Assembly (NCBI GenBank): GCA_937967345.1
Contig: CALBTN010000240.1
Location: 1-20,674, forward strand
From: an uncultured Rubrivivax sp.
GTDB lineage: Bacteria; Pseudomonadota; Gammaproteobacteria; Burkholderiales; Burkholderiaceae_C
Length of the DNA: 20,674 nt
Direction: 5' to 3'
The translations under genes and the position numbers were made by a program. Positions 7,841 through 16,102 of the stretch are shown here, in pieces (position 1 is the first letter of the stretch; the number at the start of each line of letters is the position of its first letter). Below the pieces are notes generated by a model. The model saw only the letters and a list, made by a program, of their open reading frames with translations. It was not told where the DNA came from and made no database searches.

Positions 7841-9077
7841 AGGCTCCAGGGCGGTGGCCGAGGCGGTGGCGCTGTGCCGCCCCGAAGTCATCGGCGCCTA
7901 CCCGATCTCGCCCCAGACCCACATCGTCGAGGGGCTCGGTGAGCTGGTGAAGAGCGGCGCGCTCGCGCCCTGCGAGTTCATCAACGTCGAAAGCGAATTC
8001 ACCGCGATGAGCCTGGTCATCGGCAGCAGCGCGGCCGGCGCGCGCAGCTACACCGCGACCGCCAGCCAGGGGCTGCTGTTCATGGCCGAAGCGGTCTACA
8101 ACGCCAGCGGCCTGGGCCTGCCGATCGTGATGACGGTGGCCAACCGCGCGATCGGCGCACCGATCAACATCTGGAACGACCACAGCGACAGCATGAGCCA
8201 GCGCGACTGCGGCTGGATCCAGCTGTTTGCCGCGCACAACCAGGAGGCGATCGACTTGCACATCCAGGCCTTCAAGCTCGGCGAGGAGCTGAGCATGCCG
8301 GTGATGGTGTGCATGGACGGCTTCATCCTGACCCACGCCTACGAGCGCGTGGAGATGCCCACGCAGGAACAGGTCGACGCCTTTCTTCCGCCCTACGAGC
8401 CGCGCCAGATCCTGGACGTGAACCAGCCGGTGTCGATCGGTGCGATCGCCGGACCCGAGGTCTTCATGGAGGTGCGCTACCTGGCGCACGCCAAGCAAAC
8501 GATGGCGCTGCAGCGCATCCCCGAGATCGGCGTGGAGTTCGAGCAGCACTTCGGCCGCAACACCGGCGGGCTGGTGCGCGGCTACCACCTCGACGATGCC
8601 GAGACCGTGGTCGTCGCGCTGGGTTCGGTGCTGGGCACGCTGCGCGAGACGGTGGACGAGATGCGCGCCGACGGCCAGCGCATCGGCGTGCTGGGCATCA
8701 CCTCGTTTCGCCCCTTCCCGCTGGCGGCGGTGCGCGCCGCACTGCAAGGCGCCAAGCGCGTGGTGGTGCTGGAAAAGAGCTTCTCGGTCGGGCTCGGCGG
8801 CGTGGTGTCCACCGACGTGCGGCTGGCGCTGTCGGGCCTGACGCTGATCGGCTACACGGTGGTCGCCGGCCTGGGCGGGCGTGCCATCACCCGCGCGTCG
8901 CTGCGGCGCATGCTGCTCGACGCGGTGGCCGACCGGCTGCAGCCGCTGAACTTCCTGGATCTGGACTGGGGCATCGTCGAGCGCGAACTGGCGCGCGAAG
9001 CGCAGTCGCGCCGCAGCGGTCCGATTGCCGAGAACCTGCTGCGCGACGTGGGCACGGTGTGCTCGAAGGTGAACTGA
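7824..9077 (+). CDS. porA: 2-oxoacid:acceptor oxidoreductase, alpha subunit (417 aa)
   Basis: This is the alpha subunit with the pyrimidine-binding half of the TPP site and the transketolase C-terminal-like domain. GAYPISPQTHIVEGLGEL (about residues 24-41) is the standard YPITPxT motif. It is followed by ESEFTAMSLVIGSSAAGAR, TATASQGLLFMAEAVYNASG, and a stretch with PINIWNDHSDSMSQRD, all typical of PorA. The second domain has VVALGSVLGTLRETVDEM and VGVLGI/TSFRPFP-like residues, ending in a helical tail. The length is normal for separate-subunit PorA. A 17-bp overlap with gamma and a 1-bp gap to beta show one operon. Substrate choice cannot be read from the sequence. The PorA-type motifs favour pyruvate-like acids over the KorA/2-oxoglutarate or IorA types. 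Confidence 0.93.
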   Translation: MPRQIEGSRAVAEAVALCRPEVIGAYPISPQTHIVEGLGELVKSGALAPCEFINVESEFTAMSLVIGSSAAGARSYTATASQGLLFMAEAVYNASGLGLPIVMTVANRAIGAPINIWNDHSDSMSQRDCGWIQLFAAHNQEAIDLHIQAFKLGEELSMPVMVCMDGFILTHAYERVEMPTQEQVDAFLPPYEPRQILDVNQPVSIGAIAGPEVFMEVRYLAHAKQTMALQRIPEIGVEFEQHFGRNTGGLVRGYHLDDAETVVVALGSVLGTLRETVDEMRADGQRIGVLGITSFRPFPLAAVRAALQGAKRVVVLEKSFSVGLGGVVSTDVRLALSGLTLIGYTVVAGLGGRAITRASLRRMLLDAVADRLQPLNFLDLDWGIVERELAREAQSRRSGPIAENLLRDVGTVCSKVN

Positions 9078-9078
9078 A

Positions 9079-10092
9079 ATGAGCCAGTCGATCAAGTTCT
9101 ACCAGACCGGCACCTTCACCGTGGGCAACCGGCTGCTCGCGCCCGAACTGCGCACGGTGCAGGCCAGCGCCGAGCGCAGCAACTCGCTGAACAGCGGCCA
9201 CCGCGCCTGCCAGGGCTGCGGCGAGGCGCTGGGCGCGCGCTACGCGATCGACGCCGCGATGCGCGCCACCGGCGGACGCATCATCGCGGCCAACGCCACC
9301 GGCTGCCTGGAGGTGTTCTCCACGCCCTACCCCGAGACCAGCTGGCAGCTGCCATGGATCCACAGCCTGTTCGGCAACGCCGCGGCGGTGGGCGCCGGCA
9401 TTGCCGCGGCGCTGAAGGTCAAGGCGCAAAAGGGCGGGCCCAAGGGCGTGCGCGTCATCGCGCAAGGCGGTGACGGCGGCACCACCGACATCGGCTTCGG
9501 CTGCCTGTCGGGCATGTTCGAGCGCAACGACGACGTGCTGTACATCTGCTACGACAACCAGGCCTACATGAACACCGGCGTGCAGCGCTCGAGCGCCACG
9601 CCGCCGGCGGCGCGCACCGCAACCACCAAGGCGGTGGGCAGCGCACCCGGCGCCGAGTTCGGCCAGGGCAAGAACGTGCCGCTGATCGCGATGGCGCACC
9701 ACATCCCGTACGTGGCCACCGCCACGGTGGCCGATCTGCACGACCTGGAAGACAAGGTCGAAAAAGCGATGAGCGTGCACGGCGCGCGCTACCTGCACGT
9801 GTTCGTGCCCTGTCCGCTGGGCTGGGGCGCGGCCAGCCACGACACCATCAGGCTGGCGCGGCTGGCGTGCGAAACCGGCCTGTTCCCGGTGTTCGAGGCC
9901 GAACACGGCGAGGTGACGGCGGTCACGAAGATCCGCAAGCGCCGGCCGGTGCAGGACTACCTGAAGCCGCAAAGGCGCTTCGCGCACCTGTTCGACCGGC
10001 CCGAGGGCGAAGCGGTCGTGGCGCGCATCCAGGCCATTGCCGACGGCAACATCCGCCGTCTTCACTTGCTCGAAGCGGGGGTGGCCCAATGA
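9079..10092 (+). CDS. porB: 2-oxoacid:acceptor oxidoreductase, beta subunit (337 aa)
   Basis: This is the TPP-diphosphate- and [4Fe-4S]-binding subunit. Residues 40-49 read GHRACQGCGE. The cluster cysteines C44, C47, C76 (NATGCLEVFSTPYP) and C245 (VPCPLGW) are all present, which predicts a proximal cluster. The TPP motif is GDGGTTDIGFG at about 131-141, closed by YICYDNQAYMNTGVQ at ~154-168. A ~38-residue N-terminal extension precedes the first Cys. It is known from some proteobacterial members and may contact the electron-transfer subunit. The ATG at 9079 follows the alpha stop by 1 bp, and the 3' end overlaps the next start as ATGA. There is no sign of damage. Confidence 0.93.
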   Translation: MSQSIKFYQTGTFTVGNRLLAPELRTVQASAERSNSLNSGHRACQGCGEALGARYAIDAAMRATGGRIIAANATGCLEVFSTPYPETSWQLPWIHSLFGNAAAVGAGIAAALKVKAQKGGPKGVRVIAQGGDGGTTDIGFGCLSGMFERNDDVLYICYDNQAYMNTGVQRSSATPPAARTATTKAVGSAPGAEFGQGKNVPLIAMAHHIPYVATATVADLHDLEDKVEKAMSVHGARYLHVFVPCPLGWGAASHDTIRLARLACETGLFPVFEAEHGEVTAVTKIRKRRPVQDYLKPQRRFAHLFDRPEGEAVVARIQAIADGNIRRLHLLEAGVAQ

Positions 10093-11750
10093 GCATGCGC
10101 AAGCCCTTCGCGATCACGCTGGACCCCGGTTCGTCGCTGGCCAACAAGACCGGCAGCTGGCGCTCCGAGCGGCCGGTCTACGTCGACCGGCTGCCGCCGT
10201 GCAACGCGCAGTGCCCGGCCGGCGAAGACATCCAGGGTTGGCTGTACCACGCCGAAAGCGGCGGCTACGAGGCCGCCTGGCGCCATCTGGTGCGCGACAA
10301 CCCGTTCCCGGCGATCATGGGGCGGGTGTGCTATCACACCTGCGAAAGCGTGTGCAACCGCGGCCGTCTGGACGAGGCGGTGGGCATCAACTCGGTCGAG
10401 CGCTTTCTGGGCGACGAGGCGCTGAAGCAGGGCTGGCGCTTCACCGCGCCGCACGAGCTGTCCGGCAAGCAGGTGTTGGTGGTGGGCGCCGGGCCGTCGG
10501 GCATGTCGGCGGCCTACCATCTGCGGCGCCTGGGCCATGCGGTGACGGTGATGGACGCAGGGCCGTCGGCCGGCGGGATGATGCGCTTCGGCATCCCGAA
10601 ATACCGGCTGCCGCGCGACGTGCTCGATGCCGAGATGCAGCGCATCGCCGACCTCGGCGTGGTGCTGCGCCTGAACTCGAAGGTCGAGGATCTTGGCCAG
10701 GCGATGCGCGACGGCGGCTTCGATGCGGCGTTTCTGGCGGTGGGCGCGCACATCGCCCGGCGCGCGTTCATTCCGGCCAAGGACAGCGCGCGCATCCTGG
10801 ACGCGGTGTCGATGCTGCGCAGCATGGAAGGCCAGAGCAAGCCGATGCTCGGGCGGCGCGTGGTGGTCTATGGCGGCGGCAACACCGCGATCGACGCGGC
10901 GCGCACCGCCAAGCGGCTGGGCGCCACCGAGGCGGTCATCGTCTACCGCCGCACGCGCGAGAAGATGCCGGCGCACGACATGGAACTCGAGGACGCGCTG
11001 CAAGAAGGCGTGCTGGTGAAGTGGCTGTCGACGATCCGGCGGCAGGACGAAGGCGGCACGCTGACGATCGAGAAGATGACGCTGGACGAGCAGGGCCAGC
11101 CGCAGCCCACCGGCGAACTCGAAACGCTGCAAGCCGACAGCCTGGTGCTGGCCCTGGGCCAGGACGTGGATCTGTCGTTGCTGCACAACCTGCCCGGGCT
11201 GACCGTCGACGACGGCGTGGTCCAGGTCGACCCGGCAACGATGATGACCGGGCATGCGGGCGTGTTCGCCGGCGGCGACATGGTCCCTGCCGAGCGCAAC
11301 GTCACGGTGGCGGTGGGTCACGGCAAGAAGGCGGCGCGCCACATCGACGCCTGGCTTCGCGGCACGCGCTACGAGCTCGCGCCGAAGCATGCGAGCGCGA
11401 CTTTCGAGCGGCTGAACCCGTGGTACTACAGCGACGCGCCGAAGACCGTGCGGCCGCAACTCGACCTCGCGCGGCGCGCCAGCAGCTTCGACGAGGTGCA
11501 GGGCGGGCTGAGCGCCGCCAACGCGCTGTTCGAGGCGCGCCGCTGCCTGAGCTGCGGCAACTGCTTCGAATGCGACAACTGCTACGGCATGTGCCCGGAC
11601 AACGCGGTCATCAAGCTCGGCCCCGGGCAGCGCTTCGAGTTCAACTACGACTACTGCAAGGGCTGCGGCATCTGCGCCGCCGAATGCCCCTGCGGTGCGA
11701 TCGACATGGTGCTCGAAGAGACGGCGCCCGATCTGTCGCCGCCCGGGTGA
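10089..11750 (+). CDS. GltD-like NAD(P)/FAD oxidoreductase with fused C-terminal 2x[4Fe-4S] ferredoxin (PorD-like) domain, 553 aa
   Basis: This is probably the electron-transfer subunit that links the 2-oxoacid oxidoreductase to NAD(P). The N-terminal GltD-type iron-sulfur region has C38, C42, C81, C85 and C89. The FAD-binding motif VVGAGPSGMSAAYHL is at ~131-145 and the pyridine-nucleotide motif YGGGNTAIDAAR at ~261-272. A second FAD contact, GVFAGGDMVPAERN, is near 391-404. Residues 486-502 (CLSCGNCFECDNCYGMC) and 523-535 (CKGCGICAAECPC) form a bacterial dicluster ferredoxin domain with two CxxCxxCxxxCP motifs plus two extra Cys. No separate delta (PorD) gene exists nearby, so this domain likely replaces it. 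Phenylglyoxylate:NAD oxidoreductases also carry a GltD-like subunit, so a non-pyruvate substrate remains possible. It starts in an ATGA overlap with beta. Confidence 0.9.
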   Translation: MSMRKPFAITLDPGSSLANKTGSWRSERPVYVDRLPPCNAQCPAGEDIQGWLYHAESGGYEAAWRHLVRDNPFPAIMGRVCYHTCESVCNRGRLDEAVGINSVERFLGDEALKQGWRFTAPHELSGKQVLVVGAGPSGMSAAYHLRRLGHAVTVMDAGPSAGGMMRFGIPKYRLPRDVLDAEMQRIADLGVVLRLNSKVEDLGQAMRDGGFDAAFLAVGAHIARRAFIPAKDSARILDAVSMLRSMEGQSKPMLGRRVVVYGGGNTAIDAARTAKRLGATEAVIVYRRTREKMPAHDMELEDALQEGVLVKWLSTIRRQDEGGTLTIEKMTLDEQGQPQPTGELETLQADSLVLALGQDVDLSLLHNLPGLTVDDGVVQVDPATMMTGHAGVFAGGDMVPAERNVTVAVGHGKKAARHIDAWLRGTRYELAPKHASATFERLNPWYYSDAPKTVRPQLDLARRASSFDEVQGGLSAANALFEARRCLSCGNCFECDNCYGMCPDNAVIKLGPGQRFEFNYDYCKGCGICAAECPCGAIDMVLEETAPDLSPPG

Positions 11751-11786
11751 AGGCTGCCTGCGGCGCCGCCAAGCGGCGCGCAGGCG

Positions 11787-11811
11787 CGCGCAGGCCGCGC
11801 CGGCCTGCGCG
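11787..11811. terminator. Bidirectional hairpin between convergent operons
   Basis: There is an 11-bp perfect stem, CGCGCAGGCCG at 11787-11797 and CGGCCTGCGCG at 11801-11811, with a 3-nt loop. It lies in the 70-bp gap between the stops of the por operon (plus) and the CoA-transferase operon (minus), the expected place for a shared terminator. No T-tract is present on either side. Confidence 0.6.
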
Positions 11812-11820
11812 GCGGCGGCC

Positions 11821-12474
11821 TCAACTGATCGCCATCGTCGGCACCGTGGCCGGCACCTCGAGCTTGGCCTCGGTGGCGGCAAGCACCTGATCGACCGTCA
11901 CGCCCGGCGCGGTCTCCAGCAGCCTCAGGCCCGAAGGGGTCGGCTCGATCACCGCCAGTTCGGTGACGATCAGGTCGACCTTGCGCGCCGACGTCAACGG
12001 CAGCGTGCAGCGTTCGATGACCTTCGACTTGCCCTTGGCCGCGTGCTGCATCGCCACCACGACGCGGCGCGCGCCGGTCACCAGGTCCATCGCGCCGCCC
12101 ATGCCGGGCACCATCTTGCCGGGGATCATCCAGTTGGCCAGCAGGCCTTGCGCGTCGACCTGCAGCGCGCCAAGCACGGTCATGTCCACATGGCCGCCGC
12201 GGATCAGCCCGAACGAGGTCGCGCTGTCGAAGGTGCTGGCGCCGGGAATCGCGCTGACCGGGCGGCCGCCGGCGTCGGTCAGGCGCGGCTGGGCCATCGC
12301 CTCCTCGGGGATCGGCCCGGTTCCGATCAGTCCGTTCTCCGACTGGAAGAACACGTGGATGCCGGCCGGCACGTAGTTGGCCACCAGCGTCGGAATGCCG
12401 ATGCCGAGGTTGATGAGCATGCCGTCGCGCAGTTCGAGCGCGATGCGCTTGGCAATGATTGTCTGGGCATCCAT
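11821..12474 (-). CDS. 3-oxoacid CoA-transferase, subunit B (217 aa)
   Basis: This is the beta subunit of a heterodimeric CoA-transferase of the ScoB/AtoA/PcaJ family, which moves CoA between succinyl-CoA or acetyl-CoA and a 3-oxoacid such as acetoacetate or 3-oxoadipate. The catalytic Glu is E46 in FFQSENGLIG. Around it are NLGIGIPTLVANYVP at 22-36, TFDSATSFGLIRGGH, and GKMVPGMGGAMDLVTGA, all standard for this subunit. The length is normal. A GAGGAT sequence 8 bp upstream, inside the end of subunit A, supports the ATG at 12474, 3 bp after the A stop. Acetoacetate (ketone body or PHB turnover) versus 3-oxoadipate cannot be separated by motif. No aromatic ring-cleavage or PHB gene is adjacent. 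Confidence 0.93.
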   Translation of the reverse strand: MDAQTIIAKRIALELRDGMLINLGIGIPTLVANYVPAGIHVFFQSENGLIGTGPIPEEAMAQPRLTDAGGRPVSAIPGASTFDSATSFGLIRGGHVDMTVLGALQVDAQGLLANWMIPGKMVPGMGGAMDLVTGARRVVVAMQHAAKGKSKVIERCTLPLTSARKVDLIVTELAVIEPTPSGLRLLETAPGVTVDQVLAATEAKLEVPATVPTMAIS

Positions 12475-12477
12475 GGT

Positions 12478-13125
12478 TCAGATCCTCGCCACCAGATAGT
12501 CAACGATCGGCGCCGGCGTCATCACGTCGTCAGGCGCGATCATGCCCACCGGCACCACGTGCTCGGCATCGACCATCACCGTGCCGGCCGCCATCGCCAT
12601 CACCGGGTTGAAGTTGCGCGCGGTCAGCACGTAGGTCAGGTTACCCAGATAGTCGGCGCGGTAGGCCTGCAGCAGCGCGAAGTCGGCGTACAGCGCCGTC
12701 TCGAGCAGGTACTCGCGGCCGTCGAGCTCGATCTTGCGCTTGCCCTGTTCGACCACCGTGCCCACGCCGGTGGGCGTCAACACCCCGCCCAGCCCGTGGC
12801 CCGCGGCGCGGATGCGCTCGATCAGCGTGCCCTGCGGCACCAGCTCGACCTCGATCTCGCCGGCGATCATCTGCGCCTGGGTCTGCGGGTTCAGGCCGAT
12901 GTGGCTGGCGATCACCCGGCGCACCGACTTGGCGGTGATCAGCTTGCCTATACCCGCGCCCGGCATCGCGGTGTCGTTGGCGATCACGGTCAGATCGCGC
13001 TTGCCCTGGCGCACCAGTTCGTCCATCAGCCGCTCGGGCGTGCCCACGGCCATGAAACCGCCCACCATCAGGCTGGCGCCGTCAGGTATGCGCGCGACCG
13101 CTTCCTCGACTGTCGTCGTCTGCAT
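12478..13125 (-). CDS. 3-oxoacid CoA-transferase, subunit A (215 aa)
   Basis: This is the alpha subunit of the same enzyme (ScoA/AtoD/PcaI family). It shows the oxyanion-region motif SLMVGGFMAVGTPERLMDEL at about 19-38, NDTAMPGAGIGKLI, and VRRVIASHIGLNPQT. Late signature segments are NPVMAMAAGTVMVDAEHVVPVG. The ATG at 13125 has AGG with normal spacing upstream on the minus strand. It is the first gene of a two-gene operon with subunit B. Just upstream on the minus strand, CACTATAGTTAT could be a -10 box, but no good -35 was found. It is separated from glgC by a hairpin, so it probably has its own promoter. Confidence 0.93.
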   Translation of the reverse strand: MQTTTVEEAVARIPDGASLMVGGFMAVGTPERLMDELVRQGKRDLTVIANDTAMPGAGIGKLITAKSVRRVIASHIGLNPQTQAQMIAGEIEVELVPQGTLIERIRAAGHGLGGVLTPTGVGTVVEQGKRKIELDGREYLLETALYADFALLQAYRADYLGNLTYVLTARNFNPVMAMAAGTVMVDAEHVVPVGMIAPDDVMTPAPIVDYLVARI

Positions 13126-13192
13126 CGTTGACCTCGTGTTCGTCCCGTTGGAGGGATAACTATAGTGGAGGCCGGCAGCAAGACTCCAGCCC

Positions 13193-13219
13193 CCGGCGCG
13201 GAATTTTTCGCCGCGCCGG
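13193..13219 (-). terminator. Hairpin after glgC
   Basis: A 9-bp perfect stem (CCGGCGCGG at 13193-13201 with CCGCGCCGG at 13211-13219) encloses a 9-nt AT-rich loop, 6 bp past the glgC stop. No T-tract follows on the minus strand. It would insulate the CoA-transferase operon. Confidence 0.5.
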
Positions 13220-13225
13220 CGCGGT

Positions 13226-14476
13226 TCAGGCCGCGCCCAGCATCTGCGGCGTGATCAGCACGACGCCGCGCTCGGTGACGTGGAAGCGGTCGCGGTCGTG
13301 CTGTGGGTCGAAGCCGGCCTGCAGGCCGTCGGGCAGCACGCAGCGTTTGTCGACGATGCATCGGCGCAGCCGCACGCCGCGGCCGATCTGCACGTGCGGC
13401 AGCACGACCGAGTCCTCGATCACGCTGCCTTCGGCCACGCGGGTGTCGCTGAACAGGATCGTGCGCCGCACCAGCGCGCCGCTGACGATGCAACCCCCCG
13501 ACACCAGCGAGTCGATCGCCACGCCGCGTCGGCCGGCATCGTCGAACACGAACTTGGCCGGCGGGTGGTGTGCCTGGCGGCCCAGCATCGGCCAGTCCTT
13601 GTCGTACAGGTTCAGCTCGGGCACGACGTGGGTCAAGTCGAGGTTGGCCTCCCAGTACGCATCCAGCGTGCCGACGTCGCGCCAGTACGCCCGTTCGCCG
13701 ACCATGTTGACGCAGCTGGCCTCGAAGCGGTGCGCGTGCACGTGGGCGCAGCCCACCAGGCGCGGAATCAGGTCCTTGCCGAAATCGTGGCTCGAGTGCT
13801 CGTCGGCCGCGTCGCGTTCGAGCTCGCGCACCAGGAAGTCGGTGTCGAACACGTAGATACCCATGCTCGCCAACGCCAGGCCGGGCCGGTCGGGCAGCGC
13901 TGCGGGCCGCGCCGGCTTTTCGGCGAAGGCGACGATGCGGTCACCGGCACCCACTGTCATCACGCCGAGCTGGGTGGCCTCTTCGAGCGGCACCTGCAGG
14001 CAGGCGATGCTCATGTCGGCGCCGCGCTCGACGTGCTCGGCCAGCATGATGCCGTAGTCCATCTTGTAGACATGGTCGCCGCCGAGCACGACCACGTGCC
14101 GCGGCCGCAGCTCGTTCAGGATGTCCAGGTTCTGGTGCACCGCGTCGGCGGTGCCGGTGTACCAGCGTTCATCCAGCTGCTGCTGCGCCGGCACGATCTC
14201 CAGGTACTCGCCCAGGCTGGCCTCGAGAAAACCCCAGCTGCGCTCGACGTGGCGGATCAGGCTTTGCGCCTTGTACTGCGTGAGCACGCCGATGCGCCGC
14301 AAGCCCGAGTTGACGCAGTTGCCGAGCGCGAAGTCGATGATGCGCATCGTGCCGGCAAAGGGCACCGCCGGCTTGGCGCGGTGGTCGGTCAACGGGCCCA
14401 GCCGGCTGCCGCGGCCGCCGGCAAGCACCAGCGCGTAGGCCTGTTGGGTCAACGCGCGCCGCGATTCAGACTTCAT
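13226..14476 (-). CDS. glgC: Glucose-1-phosphate adenylyltransferase (416 aa)
   Basis: This enzyme makes ADP-glucose from glucose-1-phosphate and ATP, the committed step of bacterial glycogen synthesis, in the cytoplasm. ALVLAGGRGSRLGPLTDHRAKPAVPFAG near residues 15-42 (split as LAGGRGSRL and RAKPAVPF) is the nucleotide-binding signature. GTADAVHQN, VLGGDHVYKMDY, and a GlgC-type FAEKP segment follow, then YWRDVGTLDAYWEAN. The C-terminal third has left-handed beta-helix-like repeats (SGGCIVSGALVRRTILF, EGSVIEDSVVLP) and ends at ITPQMLGAA. The start at 14476 has a weak GAGA upstream and gives a normal N-terminus. An in-frame ATG at 14506 would add 10 residues. No other glg gene is in the window. 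Confidence 0.95.
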   Translation of the reverse strand: MKSESRRALTQQAYALVLAGGRGSRLGPLTDHRAKPAVPFAGTMRIIDFALGNCVNSGLRRIGVLTQYKAQSLIRHVERSWGFLEASLGEYLEIVPAQQQLDERWYTGTADAVHQNLDILNELRPRHVVVLGGDHVYKMDYGIMLAEHVERGADMSIACLQVPLEEATQLGVMTVGAGDRIVAFAEKPARPAALPDRPGLALASMGIYVFDTDFLVRELERDAADEHSSHDFGKDLIPRLVGCAHVHAHRFEASCVNMVGERAYWRDVGTLDAYWEANLDLTHVVPELNLYDKDWPMLGRQAHHPPAKFVFDDAGRRGVAIDSLVSGGCIVSGALVRRTILFSDTRVAEGSVIEDSVVLPHVQIGRGVRLRRCIVDKRCVLPDGLQAGFDPQHDRDRFHVTERGVVLITPQMLGAA

Positions 14477-14537
14477 CGGCTGTCTCGGCTGGGCCGTCCG
14501 TTTCATCGGCGTGCCATGCGTGCGGCGCGCGTTTCGC

Positions 14538-15947
14538 TCAGGCCGGCAGCGCCAGCACGCGGCTGACCTTGCCGCTGCGCGGGTGCGCCTGCAAGCCTTC
14601 GAAACAACGCTGCACCTGGACATTGCCCAGGCCGTGCTGCTGCAAGTAAGCCAGCAGCGCGTCGCGCGCGCGCTCGAAGGCCGCGTCGGCGTCGGCCACG
14701 CCGGCCTCGAGCCGCAGGTCGAGTTGCTGCCGCGTCCTGGCCAGCAGCTGGAACTGCGTCAGCTGCGCGCCCTCCTCGATCACCGTCATCAGCGCCAGTG
14801 GCAGCAACCGCACTTCGCGCCCGCCGCTGTCGTGCAGCGCCAGCGTCTCGTCGGCACGGCCGTGCACCTCGATGCGGGTGAAACCGCTGCCGCAGGCGCA
14901 GCGCCCGCCGAGCACGCGCAGGCTGTCGCTCAGGCGGTAGCGCAGCAGCGGCTGGGTGCGGTTGGCCAGGTTGGTCAGCAGCAGCGCGCTCGAGGCCTCG
15001 CCCGGCGCAACCGGGCGGTCGTCGCGATCGACTGGCTCGGCGATCAGCCAGTCGTCGTTGAGGTGCATCGCACCGTGCGCGCACTCCCAGGCGATCGAAT
15101 AGAACTCCGAGGCGCCGTAGTTGTTGCGCAGGCGGCAGCCGAAGGCGCGGCCGATGCGCTGGCGCTGTTCGGCCGACAACTGCTCGCCGCCGAGCCAGAC
15201 CTCGTGCAGCCGCAGCGCCAGCCGGCCCGCGTTCGCGGCGTCGGCCAGCAGATCGGCGCAGCTCGGATAGCTGATCAGCACCGTGGGCGCGAATTGCTGC
15301 AGCTGGTCGATCAGCTGCGGCAGCGGCTGCAGCACCGAGAAGGTGCGTACCGCCGGACGCAGCCATGGCGCGACCGACGCCGCGATCTGGCGCACGCGTT
15401 CGATGCTGGCGACGCCGGCAAAGTGCCCGCCGGTGGCGGCGACGAACGCATAACGCTGCCCGGGCGCCCACGCCGATGCCGGCATCGCGCCCAGCCCCAG
15501 GCCGCGAAAGCGCAGCAGGTCCAGCGCGTCGAAGACCGCGAGCGCAGCCTCGTCCTGCACGAAGATGCCCGGCTCGCCGGTGGTGCCCGAGCTGGTCCAC
15601 ACCAGGTAGCGCCCGAGATACGCGTCGCCGACGCGCTCGACGTCGGCCAGAAAGTCATCGACGCCGCTGCGGGTGATCGCCCGGTCGGTCGCCCAGTCGT
15701 CGAAGCGATGCATCAACTCGGCCTTGCTCACCGGGGCCAGATCGGCCAGCGCCGGTGTGCCGCCACGCCGTGCCCCCAGCCGCTCGCGGTACAGCGGCGA
15801 GCGCTCGGCGGCGGCATCGAGCAGCGCGCGCAGCCGCCGTTCGCGCTGCAGCCGGCCGACGCCCTGCGGGTCCAGCCCGGCGGCGAAGGTCTCGCCTACG
15901 GTCTGCGACCACAACCATGGATTCATCGACGGTAGTTTGCGGCTCAT
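14538..15947 (-). CDS. PaaK/CapK-like AMP-forming acyl/aryl ligase (469 aa)
   Basis: This is an ANL-superfamily adenylating enzyme that resembles phenylacetate-CoA ligases and CapK proteins. The phosphate-binding loop WTSSGTTGEPG is at 117-127. SYPSCADLLADAA is at ~227-239. The A5-type motif NNYGASEFY spans 275-283. LLRYRLSDSLRV is at ~334-345, followed by a GRCACGSGFTRIEVHGRADE segment (CxCG as in PaaK zinc-like sites). A catalytic-type lysine at 460 (RSGKVSR) lies near the C-terminus. All key residues look intact, so activity is expected. The acid substrate and the acceptor (CoA, carrier protein or cell-wall sugar) are unknown. The start at 15947 is the first Met of the protein-like stretch, and an alternative is 15926. 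glgC starts ~60 bp downstream, but no shared pathway is evident. Confidence 0.85.
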   Translation of the reverse strand: MSRKLPSMNPWLWSQTVGETFAAGLDPQGVGRLQRERRLRALLDAAAERSPLYRERLGARRGGTPALADLAPVSKAELMHRFDDWATDRAITRSGVDDFLADVERVGDAYLGRYLVWTSSGTTGEPGIFVQDEAALAVFDALDLLRFRGLGLGAMPASAWAPGQRYAFVAATGGHFAGVASIERVRQIAASVAPWLRPAVRTFSVLQPLPQLIDQLQQFAPTVLISYPSCADLLADAANAGRLALRLHEVWLGGEQLSAEQRQRIGRAFGCRLRNNYGASEFYSIAWECAHGAMHLNDDWLIAEPVDRDDRPVAPGEASSALLLTNLANRTQPLLRYRLSDSLRVLGGRCACGSGFTRIEVHGRADETLALHDSGGREVRLLPLALMTVIEEGAQLTQFQLLARTRQQLDLRLEAGVADADAAFERARDALLAYLQQHGLGNVQVQRCFEGLQAHPRSGKVSRVLALPA

Positions 15948-16102
15948 ATCCGGCGCAGTATCGATGCAATGGGTTAACTCACGATGAACCGGCGGCGCAT
16001 GGTTTGCGCTGCCGCAAGCCGCCGTGCGCACGCCGGCCGGCCGCGCCGCCGCAGTGGCGGCAGCTGCCCGGGTGCGCGCCGGCGCGGCATCACGAAAGAG
16101 CT

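Noticed and set aside
4772..7891. A very long minus-strand open frame (1039 codons) overlapping ppdK and the gamma subunit gene
   Set aside because: It is a frame shadow of GC-rich coding DNA: arginine- and alanine-rich, with low-complexity content. ppdK in the proper frame is unmistakable.
13126..13192. TATAGT upstream of the CoA-transferase operon as a full promoter
   Set aside because: It has a -10-like look, but no -35 at normal spacing, so it is only mentioned in the gene entry.
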